From an uncultured Peptoniphilus sp. (GTDB taxonomy: Bacteria > Bacillota > Clostridia > Tissierellales > Peptoniphilaceae): a stretch of DNA of 35,740 bases. Shown one piece after another: positions 14,429 through 22,387 of this stretch. The stretch covers positions 1-35,740 of the forward strand of contig CABTZF010000018.1 in assembly GCA_902489255.1 (NCBI GenBank), given 5' to 3'. The notes below the pieces were generated by a model. It was not told where the DNA came from. It searched no databases and worked only from the letters and a program-made list of their open reading frames with translations. Position 1 is the first letter of the stretch. Every line of letters starts with the position of its first letter. Position numbers and translations under genes: made by a program.

Positions 14429-15518
14429 GAAAAATCAGGAAGAATTTAAGGGTAGAGACGACGTTATAAATTCTCTAAAAAACAAAGGTAAAAAAATGGG
14501 ACAGCTCACTTATGATGAAATATCAATGGCTCTGGATGAAATCCCCTTGGAAACACAAGAAATTGATTCTATCTATCAAGATTTTGAAAATAGCGGAATT
14601 GAACTGCTAAATGATGATGATGAAAAAACCAAGGATGATAGTGATGAAATTTATGTTGAAAAAGAAGATTTGTCAGTACCTAAAGGAATAAGCGTTGATG
14701 ACCCTGTTAGAATGTATCTTAAAGAAATTGGAAAAATTCCGCTTTTAACCGGTGATGAAGAGGTTAAAATTGCAAAAAGGATGGAAAATGGAGATAATTT
14801 CGCCAAGCAGGAACTCGCTGAAGCAAACTTGCGTTTAGTAGTCTCAATAGCAAAAAGATATGTGGGTAGGGGAATGAGTTTTTTGGATTTAATCCAAGAA
14901 GGAAATCTTGGCCTTATGAAAGCGGTAGATAAGTTTGACTACACAAAGGGATTTAAGTTCTCAACCTATGCTACCTGGTGGATTAGGCAGGCAATTACAA
15001 GAGCCATAGCAGATCAGGCAAGAACCATAAGAATACCTGTGCACATGGTTGAAACAATTAATAAATTAGTTAGAGTTCAAAGACAACTGGTTCAAGAACT
15101 CGGTAGAGATCCGCTTCCTGAAGAAATTGCCAAGCAAATGAATATTGATGTTGAAAAGGTAAGGGAAATTCAAAAAATAGCCCAAGAACCCGTATCCTTG
15201 GAAACTCCTATTGGAGAAGAAGAAGATTCTCATCTGGGGGATTTTATACCTGATGATGAAATATTATCTCCACAAGATGCAGCAACTTTTACCCTATTAA
15301 AAGAACAGTTATCAGGAGTTTTGGAAACTTTAACCGATAGAGAAAAAAAGGTTTTAACTCTTCGTTTCGGACTTGATGATGGTCGTGCCAGAACTCTGGA
15401 AGAAGTAGGGAAAGAATTTGATGTTACGCGGGAAAGAATAAGACAAATAGAAGCTAAGGCCCTTAGAAAACTTCGCCACCCCTCAAGGAGCAAAAAATTA
15501 AAGGATTTTTTGGAATGA
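14421..15518 (+). CDS. rpoD: Primary sigma factor RpoD (SigA)
   Basis: The housekeeping sigma factor of RNA polymerase. The 365 residues have a short acidic region 1.1, region 1.2 (DPVRMYLKEIGKIPLLTGDE), the highly conserved region 2 (FKFSTYATWWIRQAITRAIA), region 3, and region 4 with DVTRERIRQIEAKALRKLRH. The short N-terminus is normal for Gram-positive SigA. It overlaps dnaG by 8 nt and trmK by 4 nt. It should read the TTGACA/TATAAT promoters seen throughout the window. Confidence 0.98.
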   Translation: MSEKNQEEFKGRDDVINSLKNKGKKMGQLTYDEISMALDEIPLETQEIDSIYQDFENSGIELLNDDDEKTKDDSDEIYVEKEDLSVPKGISVDDPVRMYLKEIGKIPLLTGDEEVKIAKRMENGDNFAKQELAEANLRLVVSIAKRYVGRGMSFLDLIQEGNLGLMKAVDKFDYTKGFKFSTYATWWIRQAITRAIADQARTIRIPVHMVETINKLVRVQRQLVQELGRDPLPEEIAKQMNIDVEKVREIQKIAQEPVSLETPIGEEEDSHLGDFIPDDEILSPQDAATFTLLKEQLSGVLETLTDREKKVLTLRFGLDDGRARTLEEVGKEFDVTRERIRQIEAKALRKLRHPSRSKKLKDFLE

Positions 15519-16207
15519 TTAAATTATCTAAAAGATTAGAAGCAATAGTAAATTTTTGCGATAGGGGTAAAATAATAGCAGATATAGGCACAGATCATGG
15601 ATTTGTGCCGAATTTTCTATATGAGCAAGATCGGACAAGAAAAATAATAGCTGCAGATATCTCAGAAAAATCCTTAAAAAAATCATTAGAATTTTCTAAA
15701 ATACGGTCCAATGAAAAAAATATAGTCCATGTTATTTCAGATGGTCTTAAAAATATTGACGGGGCTGAAAATATAATTATAGCCGGTATGGGAGGGGTAT
15801 TAATAGCGGATATTTTAGAAAAAGATTTGGAAAAATCTAAAAAAGCTGAAAAATTAATTCTTCAACCTATGCAACAGGTAGAATATTTGAGGGAATATTT
15901 ATATAAAAAGGGCTTTACAATTATTGATGAAAAGATAGTCTATGAGGATAAAAAGTATTTTCAAATTATTTTGTCTAAATATACAGGAATAAAAGAAACT
16001 TATAATGAAATTGATTTAAAAATATCTAAAATTCTAAGGAAGAAAAAAGATAGGGCTCTTAAAGCTTTTTTGGAGAATAAACTAAGCTATAATAATTACA
16101 TACTCAGGAATATGGATATTAAAAGCCTAAGAAGCCTTAAAAGGCGAAATGAGATAAATGAAGAAAATAAAAAGTATAAGGAGATAATTGATGAGCTATC
16201 AAATTGA
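15515..16207 (+). CDS. trmK: tRNA (adenine(22)-N1)-methyltransferase TrmK
   Basis: S-adenosylmethionine-dependent enzyme that makes m1A22 in tRNAs. The Rossmann motif IADIGTDHGFVPNFLYE and the catalytic-region motif NIIIAGMGGVLIADIL are characteristic of the YqfN/TrmK family, and IILQPMQQVEYLREYL-type sequence follows. Length is 230 residues. It overlaps rpoD in ATGA and runs 17 nt into the following Nif3 gene, the same sigA-yqfN-yqfO order as in Bacillus subtilis. The lysine-rich C-terminal half probably contacts RNA. Confidence 0.93.
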   Translation: MIKLSKRLEAIVNFCDRGKIIADIGTDHGFVPNFLYEQDRTRKIIAADISEKSLKKSLEFSKIRSNEKNIVHVISDGLKNIDGAENIIIAGMGGVLIADILEKDLEKSKKAEKLILQPMQQVEYLREYLYKKGFTIIDEKIVYEDKKYFQIILSKYTGIKETYNEIDLKISKILRKKKDRALKAFLENKLSYNNYILRNMDIKSLRSLKRRNEINEENKKYKEIIDELSN

Positions 16208-16982
16208 AAAAATTGTAGAATTTATGGATAGTTGGGCAAAAAAAGAATTTATGATGAGTTGGGATAATAGTGGAAGGCAAATTTTTTTCAATGGAGATGT
16301 TTCAAAAATTCTTTTAACTTTAGACATAGACGACCTAAGCCTTCAAATGGCAATAGATAATGATTGTACAATGATTATTAGCCACCACCCCTTATTTTTC
16401 GCAGGAGAAAAAAATATAATTGAAGGTACCTATAGGGGGGATTTAATTTTAAAATTAATTCAAAATAAAATTAGTGTTTATAGTGCCCACACAACTTTAG
16501 ATGTAGCGGAAGATGGGGTCAATTATGCTTTGGCTGAATTTTTGAAGCTTGAAAATATAAACACTCTTGCTATAGACGATAATTTACCCATAGGTCTTGT
16601 GGGATATTTTAAAGAAGAAAAAACTATTGATGAAATTTATAAGGAATTCCAAGAGAAGTTAAAGATTAATAATATAAGATGCTATGGCAAGGGGAATAAG
16701 GTAAAGAAAGTTTCTCTTTGCGGCGGAAGTGCGGCAAATTATATGAAAGAGGCTATAGAAAACGGCTCAGAACTTTTTATAAGTGCCGATATAAAGTATC
16801 ATGAAGGACAGGAAGCCTATGAAAATAATTTATTAGTAATGGATTTGGGACATTTTCACAGTGAAAAATTAATTCTTGGACGAATAAAGCAAAAATTAAA
16901 AGAAAAATTTAAAAATTTAGAAATTATCATTAAGGAAGATTCTTCCTATGAAATGGTACAGAATTATTTATTCACCTTGTAA
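16191..16982 (+). CDS. Nif3-like dinuclear metal protein (YqfO type)
   Basis: Member of the NIF3/YqfO (GTP cyclohydrolase I type 2-like) family, toroidal proteins with a dinuclear metal centre. Conserved metal-binding elements are IISHHPLFF, YSAHTTLDVAEDGVN and a C-terminal LGHFHSE. The 263-residue form lacks the PII-like insert of the longer Bacillus protein. I chose ATG at 16191, 7 nt after AAGGAG; a TTG three bases earlier is too close. It overlaps the trmK end by 17 nt. The biochemical role of the family is unsettled. The rnpB promoter begins over its last codons. Confidence 0.92.
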   Translation: MSYQIEKIVEFMDSWAKKEFMMSWDNSGRQIFFNGDVSKILLTLDIDDLSLQMAIDNDCTMIISHHPLFFAGEKNIIEGTYRGDLILKLIQNKISVYSAHTTLDVAEDGVNYALAEFLKLENINTLAIDDNLPIGLVGYFKEEKTIDEIYKEFQEKLKINNIRCYGKGNKVKKVSLCGGSAANYMKEAIENGSELFISADIKYHEGQEAYENNLLVMDLGHFHSEKLILGRIKQKLKEKFKNLEIIIKEDSSYEMVQNYLFTL

Positions 16983-17005
16983 AAAGTTTTAAGTTTTGTT
17001 AAAAT
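16977..17005 (+). promoter_or_regulatory. Promoter of rnpB
   Basis: TTGTAA (16977-16982) and TAAAAT (17000-17005) are 17 nt apart, with an extended TG at 16997-16998. The expected start, about 7 nt on, coincides with the 5' side of RNase P helix P1 at 17012. The -35 overlaps the stop codon of the Nif3 gene. Confidence 0.75.
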
Positions 17006-17011
17006 AAAATT

Positions 17012-17332
17012 AAGTAAGTTGGTCAACTGCACCAAGTGTGAGGAAAGTCTGCGCTCCACAGAGCAAGGATGCTTGTTAACGGCAAGTGGGGGCGACCCTA
17101 AGGCCAGTGCAACAGAAATATACCGCCATTTATGGTAAGGGTGGAAAGGCGAGGTAAGAGCTCACCGGATTATTAGTGATAATAATGCCATGTAAACCCC
17201 ATCCGGAGCAAGACCGATTAGGACTAACAGATGTTGCTCGCATCTGCCGGTAGGTAGGTCGCTAGAAACTATTGGTGACAATAGTTCAAGATAGATAGTT
17301 GACTAAACAGAACGCAGCTTATAGACTTGCTT
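17012..17332 (+). ncRNA. rnpB: RNase P RNA
   Basis: Catalytic RNA that matures tRNA 5' ends. Universally conserved core blocks are visible: GAGGAAAGTC near 17060, CAACAGAAATATACCGCC near 17109, GGTAAGGGTGGAAAGGCG with GAGGTAAGAGCTCACCGG, and ACAGAACGCAGCTTATAG near the 3' end. P1 pairs AAGTAAGT (17012-17019) with ACTTGCTT (17325-17332). The architecture looks like the ancestral type A rather than the Bacillus type B. Ends are set from P1 and may be off by a few bases. Confidence 0.95.
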
Positions 17333-17397
17333 GCAACAAAAAGTTATAAATATGTTAAAAAATTCTTAACATTTTTGTAACTTTTTGTTGCTTTTTT
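17333..17397 (+). terminator. Strong terminator after rnpB
   Basis: A perfect 14-bp stem (GCAACAAAAAGTTA at 17333-17346 with TAACTTTTTGTTGC at 17378-17391) is followed by TTTTTT. A second perfect stem (ATGTTAA/TTAACAT, 17352-17372) is nested in the loop, so the whole segment can fold into one long interrupted hairpin. Confidence 0.85.
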
Positions 17398-17416
17398 GTA
17401 ACTTTTTTGCTATACT
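17388..17416 (+). promoter_or_regulatory. Promoter of the NlpC/P60 gene
   Basis: TATACT (17411-17416) has an extended TG two bases upstream. A -35 candidate, TTGCTT (17388-17393), lies 17 nt away and overlaps the rnpB terminator stem and T-run. The -10 is convincing; the -35 is weaker. Confidence 0.55.
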
Positions 17417-17454
17417 AATAGAGAATTAATTTTAACGTATGGGAGTTGTTGATT

Positions 17455-18615
17455 TTGTTATCTATAAAGGGTAAATTGCCATTGGGTCTAATTGCTCTAT
17501 GTGCAGTATCTTTAGTAAGTTTAAAAGATACAGGAGTCTTCATAAATGAACACGTTCAAAGAACCTTTAGTGGAAATGAAATATCTTTTTCTATAGGTGA
17601 AGAAGTTAATGTTATTGAAAAAACTAAAGATTCTTATATTGTAAAAAAAGGCAAAGCAAAACTTACTATTCCACAAGAAAAAATATTATTAAAAGAAGTT
17701 AATGTGCCTACATATAAAATTGTTAAAAATGCCCCTATAAAAAAAGACGGTAAGGTAGTAAGAAATTTATTTATAGGCGAATATGCAGTAGAAGTAAAAA
17801 ACAACAAAGATACAGTAACTATAAAGTGTAATGATGGAACTATTGGACAAGTACCAAGAGATTCATTAGAAATGATTGCTGACAAGAGAGAAAATGTGAC
17901 TGAAGTTAAAGTTAAGTCAAATGCAATCGCACAAAGCGGTAAAAATAAATTGACTCTTAAGGTTGGAGATAGTGTTAATGTTGTTGATTATGATAATGGT
18001 GATTTTATCATTAAGGACAACAAGGGTAAAAAATATAGCTTAGCAGCTGAAAAACTTTCATTAGAAAGTGGTAAAAAAGCTAATAAAGAACCTAAAAATG
18101 ATGAACAAACATATTCTGCGGCAATTGAAAATGATTCTAAAGAAATTGAAAAGATAGCTAAGGAAGCTTCAAAAAAGAATAATAAAGATTCAAAAAAAGA
18201 TAAGGTAATTAACTTTAAGCCGCAAGATTTAGAAAATGCACCGGTAAATGCAGGAAAAATAATTGCATCTGCCTATGATAAACTTGGAATAGAATATGTT
18301 TACGGTTCAACCGGTGATGAAGGTTACGATTGTTCCGGTTTAGTTTATGCTATTTATAAAAATGAAATGGGAATAAAACTTCCCAGATCATCATCTGAAC
18401 AGTCTTGTTATGGAAAGCAAGTTGAAAAAGAAGACCTTAGAGAAGGGGATTTGGTGTTTTTCAACACTGCAGGTTCAGGAGTCAGTCATGTTGGTATTTA
18501 TATAGGCGGAGGAGAATTTATTCACGCTTCTTCAGGAGCGGGAAAAGTTGTAGTAAGTTCCTTGAACGAAGACTATTATTCAGCTAGATATGTAAATGCA
18601 ACAAGAGTTTTATAA
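17455..18615 (+). CDS. Secreted NlpC/P60 peptidoglycan hydrolase with SH3-like repeats
   Basis: Probable cell-wall endopeptidase that cuts peptide stems. A short hydrophobic N-terminal segment (about residues 6-24, LPLGLIALCAVSLVSL) acts as export signal or anchor. Bacterial SH3-like regions follow (about 45-90, 95-140 and 155-200; each with a GxxVNVxxxxxxxxxVK pattern), then a lysine/asparagine-rich linker (210-260). The C-terminal NlpC/P60 domain (about 268-386) carries catalytic C293 in YDCSGLVYA, H345 in SHVGIYIG and a third polar residue at H357. I chose TTG at 17455, 9 nt after GGGAG; TTG codons at 17446 and 17449 are too close to that site. It is a single-gene unit between two terminators. 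Exact substrate and regulation are unknown. Confidence 0.9.
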   Translation: MLSIKGKLPLGLIALCAVSLVSLKDTGVFINEHVQRTFSGNEISFSIGEEVNVIEKTKDSYIVKKGKAKLTIPQEKILLKEVNVPTYKIVKNAPIKKDGKVVRNLFIGEYAVEVKNNKDTVTIKCNDGTIGQVPRDSLEMIADKRENVTEVKVKSNAIAQSGKNKLTLKVGDSVNVVDYDNGDFIIKDNKGKKYSLAAEKLSLESGKKANKEPKNDEQTYSAAIENDSKEIEKIAKEASKKNNKDSKKDKVINFKPQDLENAPVNAGKIIASAYDKLGIEYVYGSTGDEGYDCSGLVYAIYKNEMGIKLPRSSSEQSCYGKQVEKEDLREGDLVFFNTAGSGVSHVGIYIGGGEFIHASSGAGKVVVSSLNEDYYSARYVNATRVL

Positions 18616-18629
18616 AATTGATTATTAAG

Positions 18630-18664
18630 AAGGCTTTAAAAAGAAATTTTTAAGGCCTTTATTT
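18630..18664 (+). terminator. Terminator of the NlpC/P60 gene
   Basis: AAGGCTTTAAAAA and TTTTTAAGGCCTT pair with a GAAA loop and a single G-U pair, followed by a T-rich ATTTTATT tail, 15 nt after the stop codon. Confidence 0.75.
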
Positions 18665-18680
18665 TATTAACTTATTTTTT

Positions 18681-18689
18681 TGATATAAT
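18681..18689 (+). promoter_or_regulatory. Extended -10 promoter of the aminopeptidase gene
   Basis: TGATATAAT is a perfect extended -10 element. No convincing -35 lies upstream in the T-rich terminator tail. Transcription from here would give a 5' leader of about 65 nt. Confidence 0.55.
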
Positions 18690-18697
18690 TAAGATAT

Positions 18698-18748
18698 TAG
18701 ATAAAAAATATGCTAAAGAAATTTTTATCTATCTTATCCGGATGGATA
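18698..18748 (+). other. Structured 5' leader of the aminopeptidase gene
   Basis: A perfect 10-bp stem (TAGATAAAAA 18698-18707 with TTTTTATCTA 18722-18731) and a small hairpin (TATCC/GGATA, 18735-18748) occupy the leader just before AAGGAGG. They match no riboswitch I recognise. The AT-rich stem may only stabilise the mRNA. Confidence 0.4.
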
Positions 18749-18761
18749 CAAAGGAGGATTT

Positions 18762-19823
18762 ATGAATAATAGAATTAATAAATTAGTTGAAAAATTAAAA
18801 GAAAACAGTATTAATAATATTTTAATTACTGATACCTATGCGATATTTTATTTAATTGGAAAATGGTATGAACCAGAGGAAAGACTTGTTCTTTTAAATG
18901 TTTCATCAAAAGGAGATGTAATTTTATATGTAAACAAGTTATTTCCTACAGAAGAATTTGGCCCGGTCTTAAAGTGGTATTCGGATACAGATGATCCGTT
19001 AAAGTTAATAATTAATGATATAGAAGGAACTGTCGGCATTGATAAAAACCTACCCGCAAAATTTTTACTTCCAATAATAGACATAGTTAGGGCTAAGTTT
19101 ATTTTAGCATCTGATTTAGTTGATGATTTAAGAGCAGTAAAAGATAAGGAAGAAATTAATAAGATGATTAAGGCTTCTCAAGTTAATGATATGGCAATGA
19201 AAATGATGAGTGAAAAATTAAGGGAAGGTCTTGCAGAAAATGAAATGGCAAAATTTTTAAAGTCAGTTTATGAATCATTAGGCTCTGATGAATTTTCTTT
19301 TGAACCCATTGTTGCCTATGGAGCCAACGGGGCTAATCCTCACCACAGCACTGATGAATCTTTACCTAAGGAAGGAGATTCTATTGTTGTAGATATGGGC
19401 TGTATCTTAGATGATTATTGCTCAGATATGACAAGGACTTTTTTCTATAAATCTGTAAGTGATAGAGATAAGGAAGTTTATTTAACAGTTCTTGCAGCAA
19501 ATCTTGCAGGAATTGCAGCTGTTAAACCCGGAAGAAAAGTTTCGGAAGTGGATAAGGCTGCAAGAGATGTAATTGAAAAGGCTGGATATGGTAAATATTT
19601 TACCCACAGAACGGGTCATTTTATAGGTCTTGAAACTCATGAAAAGGGGGATGTTTCTTATACTAATGACAAGTTAATGGAAGTCGGAAATATATTTTCT
19701 GTAGAACCCGGAATTTATTTGCCGGGAGAAGTGGGAGTTAGGATTGAAGACTTAGTATTAGTTACTGAAGACGGATGCAAGGTTTTAAATTCTTACAATA
19801 AAGAATTGACTATCATTAAATAG
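18762..19823 (+). CDS. pepP: Xaa-Pro aminopeptidase (M24 family)
   Basis: Cytoplasmic metallopeptidase that removes an N-terminal residue next to proline. The 353 residues comprise a creatinase-like N-terminal domain (1-125) and a pita-bread catalytic domain with the five metal ligands D211, D222 (VVDMGCILDDYCSDMTRTFF), H286 (HRTGHFIGLETHE), E315 (VEPGIYLPGE) and E329 (VRIEDLVLV). AAGGAGG precedes the ATG. The gene stands alone between terminators. All ligands are intact, so activity is expected; prolidase rather than aminopeptidase P specificity cannot be excluded. Confidence 0.92.
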   Translation: MNNRINKLVEKLKENSINNILITDTYAIFYLIGKWYEPEERLVLLNVSSKGDVILYVNKLFPTEEFGPVLKWYSDTDDPLKLIINDIEGTVGIDKNLPAKFLLPIIDIVRAKFILASDLVDDLRAVKDKEEINKMIKASQVNDMAMKMMSEKLREGLAENEMAKFLKSVYESLGSDEFSFEPIVAYGANGANPHHSTDESLPKEGDSIVVDMGCILDDYCSDMTRTFFYKSVSDRDKEVYLTVLAANLAGIAAVKPGRKVSEVDKAARDVIEKAGYGKYFTHRTGHFIGLETHEKGDVSYTNDKLMEVGNIFSVEPGIYLPGEVGVRIEDLVLVTEDGCKVLNSYNKELTIIK

Positions 19824-19843
19824 TTTTTTGTATATATAGTATT

Positions 19844-19880
19844 AAGAGTCTGCCTTTTGGGGTTTGACTCTTATTTTTTT
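19844..19880 (+). terminator. Terminator of the aminopeptidase gene
   Basis: AAGAGTC (19844-19850) pairs with GACTCTT (19866-19872), and the stem is followed by a long T-run. It lies 20 nt after the stop codon. Confidence 0.8.
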
Positions 19881-19882
19881 TA

Positions 19883-20255
19883 TAAAGAAATGGTAATGTA
19901 TGAAAGTAAAGGGCTTTTGGCATATGTAATCTTAAATTTTTGAATTTTTAATTTTTGAAATTATATAATATGAATGAATATGCAAAGAAGTTAAATACAA
20001 AAATAGCGGAAAATTTGTTATTGTTTAAATGTGAATAAATGACAAAGGGGCTAATTATTAAGATTATATGTCAAATGTTGAGGACGCTTTCTAATTCGAA
20101 TTTACCTATTTGACTAAAAATCATTAAATATTAATCCTGTTTGATTCTTTTTAAATAGTTTTGGTGAAAAAAATATGAATATATGGACTAAGTTCAATAT
20201 CTTAAACCATGTATCATTAATTTTTTTTAACAAGGCATTTGAAAAAGAGCCATAA
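19883..20255. other. Gene-free AT-rich stretch
   Basis: About 370 bases with stops in all frames. The longest start-to-stop on the plus strand is a 22-codon frame near 19970 that looks like nothing I recognise. No clear promoter pair, repeat or RNA fold is seen. It could be a decayed gene or a spacer. Confidence 0.6.
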
Positions 20256-20261
20256 AAAATG

Positions 20262-20281
20262 GGTCGGCTTTTATGCCGACC
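20262..20281. terminator. Terminator of the redox operon
   Basis: GGTCGGC (20262-20268) and GCCGACC (20275-20281) form a GC-rich 7-bp stem. On the minus strand it is followed by CATTTTTT after the redoxin gene; the plus side also has a TTTT tail, so it may be bidirectional. Confidence 0.8.
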
Positions 20282-20299
20282 TTTTATATTAAGAGGTAT

Positions 20300-21229
20300 C
20301 TAATTATTTGATTTAATAGCTTCTTCTATTGTTTCTTTAAGTTTAGCTAAATTTTTTTCTTTATCAATTCCTCCAAGAAGCGGATTACCAATAATTTCTC
20401 CTTTAGAATTTACAACTATTGTTGTTGGAAAACCTGTAATTGTTCCTAAGAAATCCCCGCCTTTTGTATTTGAATTAAAATAAATATTTTGATATTTAGC
20501 TTTTTTGGATTCAAGAATTTCCTTGGCCTCTTCTATTTTTTCTTTATTACCATCACTTGCCACAGCATTAACACCAATCACGGCTCCGCCCTTTGCCTTA
20601 ATTTCTTCATTAAGTTTATCAAGGTCAGTTAGTTCGGCAACACAAGGTGCACAATCGTTGAACCAGAAATTTACTACTGTAAACTTATTTTTTGAAAAAA
20701 TACTTTGGTCAACATCATTACCATCAAAATCTTTGCCGGTAAATTCGGGGAAGGCATTTTCAGAAGTGTTTTCACTCTTTGAATTGGCACTTGCCATTTT
20801 TTTTGCTTGAAGCTCTTCCATTTCTCCATTTAGTTTTTCAACATCTTTATCTAAGACCTTAATTTTTTCAACATCATCTTTTAAGCTTTTAAGTTCATCT
20901 TCTGTAAAACTTTCTGAATTTTTTTCAATTAAATCTGTTAAGAATTCAGAGTATTCCATATTTTTATTAGTTGTTGCTTGAGATTTATCAGCTTGAAGCC
21001 ATAATTTATCCCATAATTCTTTATGGGAATCATAAATTTTATTTTCTTCATCAGAAATTGTTTGAAGTTTTTTAGTAGTTTCTTCAATTTTTTTATCTAA
21101 GTTTTCATTCTGTGAAGTCATATTATTTGCACTTGTGTTGTTTGAAGAATTATTTTCTTTTGAGCAAGCTGCCATAGAGATCATCATACAAGCTAATAGA
21201 GATATTGTTAATAATTTTTTAATTTTCAT
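20300..21229 (-). CDS. TlpA-like thioredoxin-fold lipoprotein
   Basis: Extracytoplasmic thiol-disulfide protein of 309 residues. A lipoprotein signal ends at C22 (ISMAAC). A long charged, probably coiled-coil segment (about 30-150) leads to a TlpA/redoxin domain (about 165-305) with the active site C193-A-P-C196 in WFNDCAPC and a cis-proline region GFPTTIVV. It is thus anchored outside the membrane and can exchange disulfides with partner proteins. Its start overlaps the upstream polyferredoxin gene by 11 nt, which couples the two. The likely role is delivering or accepting electrons across the membrane with that protein; the physiological target is unknown. Confidence 0.9.
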   Translation of the reverse strand: MKIKKLLTISLLACMMISMAACSKENNSSNNTSANNMTSQNENLDKKIEETTKKLQTISDEENKIYDSHKELWDKLWLQADKSQATTNKNMEYSEFLTDLIEKNSESFTEDELKSLKDDVEKIKVLDKDVEKLNGEMEELQAKKMASANSKSENTSENAFPEFTGKDFDGNDVDQSIFSKNKFTVVNFWFNDCAPCVAELTDLDKLNEEIKAKGGAVIGVNAVASDGNKEKIEEAKEILESKKAKYQNIYFNSNTKGGDFLGTITGFPTTIVVNSKGEIIGNPLLGGIDKEKNLAKLKETIEEAIKSNN

Positions 21230-22130
21230 TTTTTACTCCTTCATTATTTTTTAAAATTTCATTTTTTTCATATTCTTTTCCATTGCCAAATCCATATCTG
21301 TATTTAATAGCTTTAACAGGGCAGGCATTTATGCAAGCTCCGCATCTTATACATTCAGCATGGTTTGGATTCTTACATACATCGACATCCATCTTACAGG
21401 CCTTTAGACATTTTTTACAACCTATACAAGTTGAAAAATCAACTTTCATTTGCAATAATGAAATATTATTAAATAAGGCATAAAATGCACCTAAAGGACA
21501 AATAAATTTACAAAAAGGTCTATACAAGAATATACTTGTAAGGGCAAAAGCAATTAGCAAAAACAGTTTCCATGTAAACAATTTGCCAAGAGCATTTCTT
21601 ATACTTACATTTGCAAAAGAAAGAGGTATGGCTCCTTCTAAAACCCCTTGGGGGCACAAGTATTTACAAAAGAAAGGGTTACCCATTTTTAATTCATTAG
21701 TTATAATTATTGGCAGTAGAATTACCATAAATAATAAAATAAAATATTTAAGATATTTTAAAACTTTTAGTTTTTTTGTGGAAAATTTTTTACTGGGAAT
21801 TTTATGTATCAAGTCTTGAAACAAACCGAAAGGACACAAAAATCCACATATAAATCTTCCGAGTAAAACACCAAGTAAGATTAAAAAACCCGTTATATAA
21901 TAGGCAAAGTTAAACTTTGAAGAACCTACAACTGCTTGAAATGCTCCTATTGGGCATGCACCGGTCGCACCTGGACAGGAATAGCAATTTAGTCCCGGTA
22001 CGCATACCATTTTGCCACTTCCTTTATATATTTCTCCCTTAAAAAAATTTGGAAGATGTATATTTGTTATAAGTGTTGCAAGCATTTGTATGTGAGTTCT
22101 GGTTTTAGCAAAAAAATTTGATATTTTCAT
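21219..22130 (-). CDS. NapH/CcoG-like 4Fe-4S polyferredoxin membrane protein
   Basis: Integral membrane protein of 303 residues with about five hydrophobic segments and cysteine motifs on its loops: CVPGLNCYSCPGATGACP near the N-terminus, then FLCPFGLFQD, KYLCPQGVLEG and KFICPLGAFYA. The C-terminal tail has two classical 4Fe-4S clusters (CIGCKKCLKAC and CIRCGACINACP). This is the NapH/MauN/YccM pattern of proteins that move electrons between the cytoplasm and membrane or extracytoplasmic partners. It sits between a CXXC mini-protein and a TlpA-like lipoprotein, suggesting that the three form an electron relay. The final substrate is not evident. Confidence 0.9.
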   Translation of the reverse strand: MKISNFFAKTRTHIQMLATLITNIHLPNFFKGEIYKGSGKMVCVPGLNCYSCPGATGACPIGAFQAVVGSSKFNFAYYITGFLILLGVLLGRFICGFLCPFGLFQDLIHKIPSKKFSTKKLKVLKYLKYFILLFMVILLPIIITNELKMGNPFFCKYLCPQGVLEGAIPLSFANVSIRNALGKLFTWKLFLLIAFALTSIFLYRPFCKFICPLGAFYALFNNISLLQMKVDFSTCIGCKKCLKACKMDVDVCKNPNHAECIRCGACINACPVKAIKYRYGFGNGKEYEKNEILKNNEGVKNEN

Positions 22131-22131
22131 T

Positions 22132-22272
22132 TTAACCTATACCCACACATTCCAGGCAGATTTTTATTGCCTTATCCAATACTGTTTGGACTTCCCCTCT
22201 CGAAATCCCGATTCCTACAAATATAATTCCTAAGAGAAGGAATAAAATTTGTAGCTTACTTTTTAATTTCAT
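22132..22272 (-). CDS. CXXC-containing membrane mini-protein (CD1871A-like)
   Basis: A 46-residue frame with ATG at 22270-22272 and TAA at 22132-22134, immediately before the polyferredoxin gene. It reads as one hydrophobic helix (residues 7-22, LQILFLLLGIIFVGIG), a short polar stretch, and a terminal CLECVGIG with a CXXC pair. This matches the CD1871A-type CXXC mini-proteins that accompany 4Fe-4S/redoxin genes in Clostridia, as I recall the family. AAGGGTG (about 22286-22292) is the ribosome site; an in-frame ATG at 22284 directly abuts it and is less likely. The CXXC would lie next to the membrane, where it could shuttle electrons or bind metal. Confidence 0.75.
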   Translation of the reverse strand: MKLKSKLQILFLLLGIIFVGIGISRGEVQTVLDKAIKICLECVGIG

Positions 22273-22387
22273 ATAGACTAACATCACCCTTTCAGTAAAG
22301 CTTTATTATATGTTACAATTAATTATATAAAATTTTTGTTAAGATTTTAATTAAATTAAAATATTTTAAAAATATAAGGTGATATAT

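Noticed and set aside
15230..15493. 87-codon minus-strand frame inside rpoD
   Set aside because: It is a shadow of the highly conserved sigma region 4, with no ribosome site.
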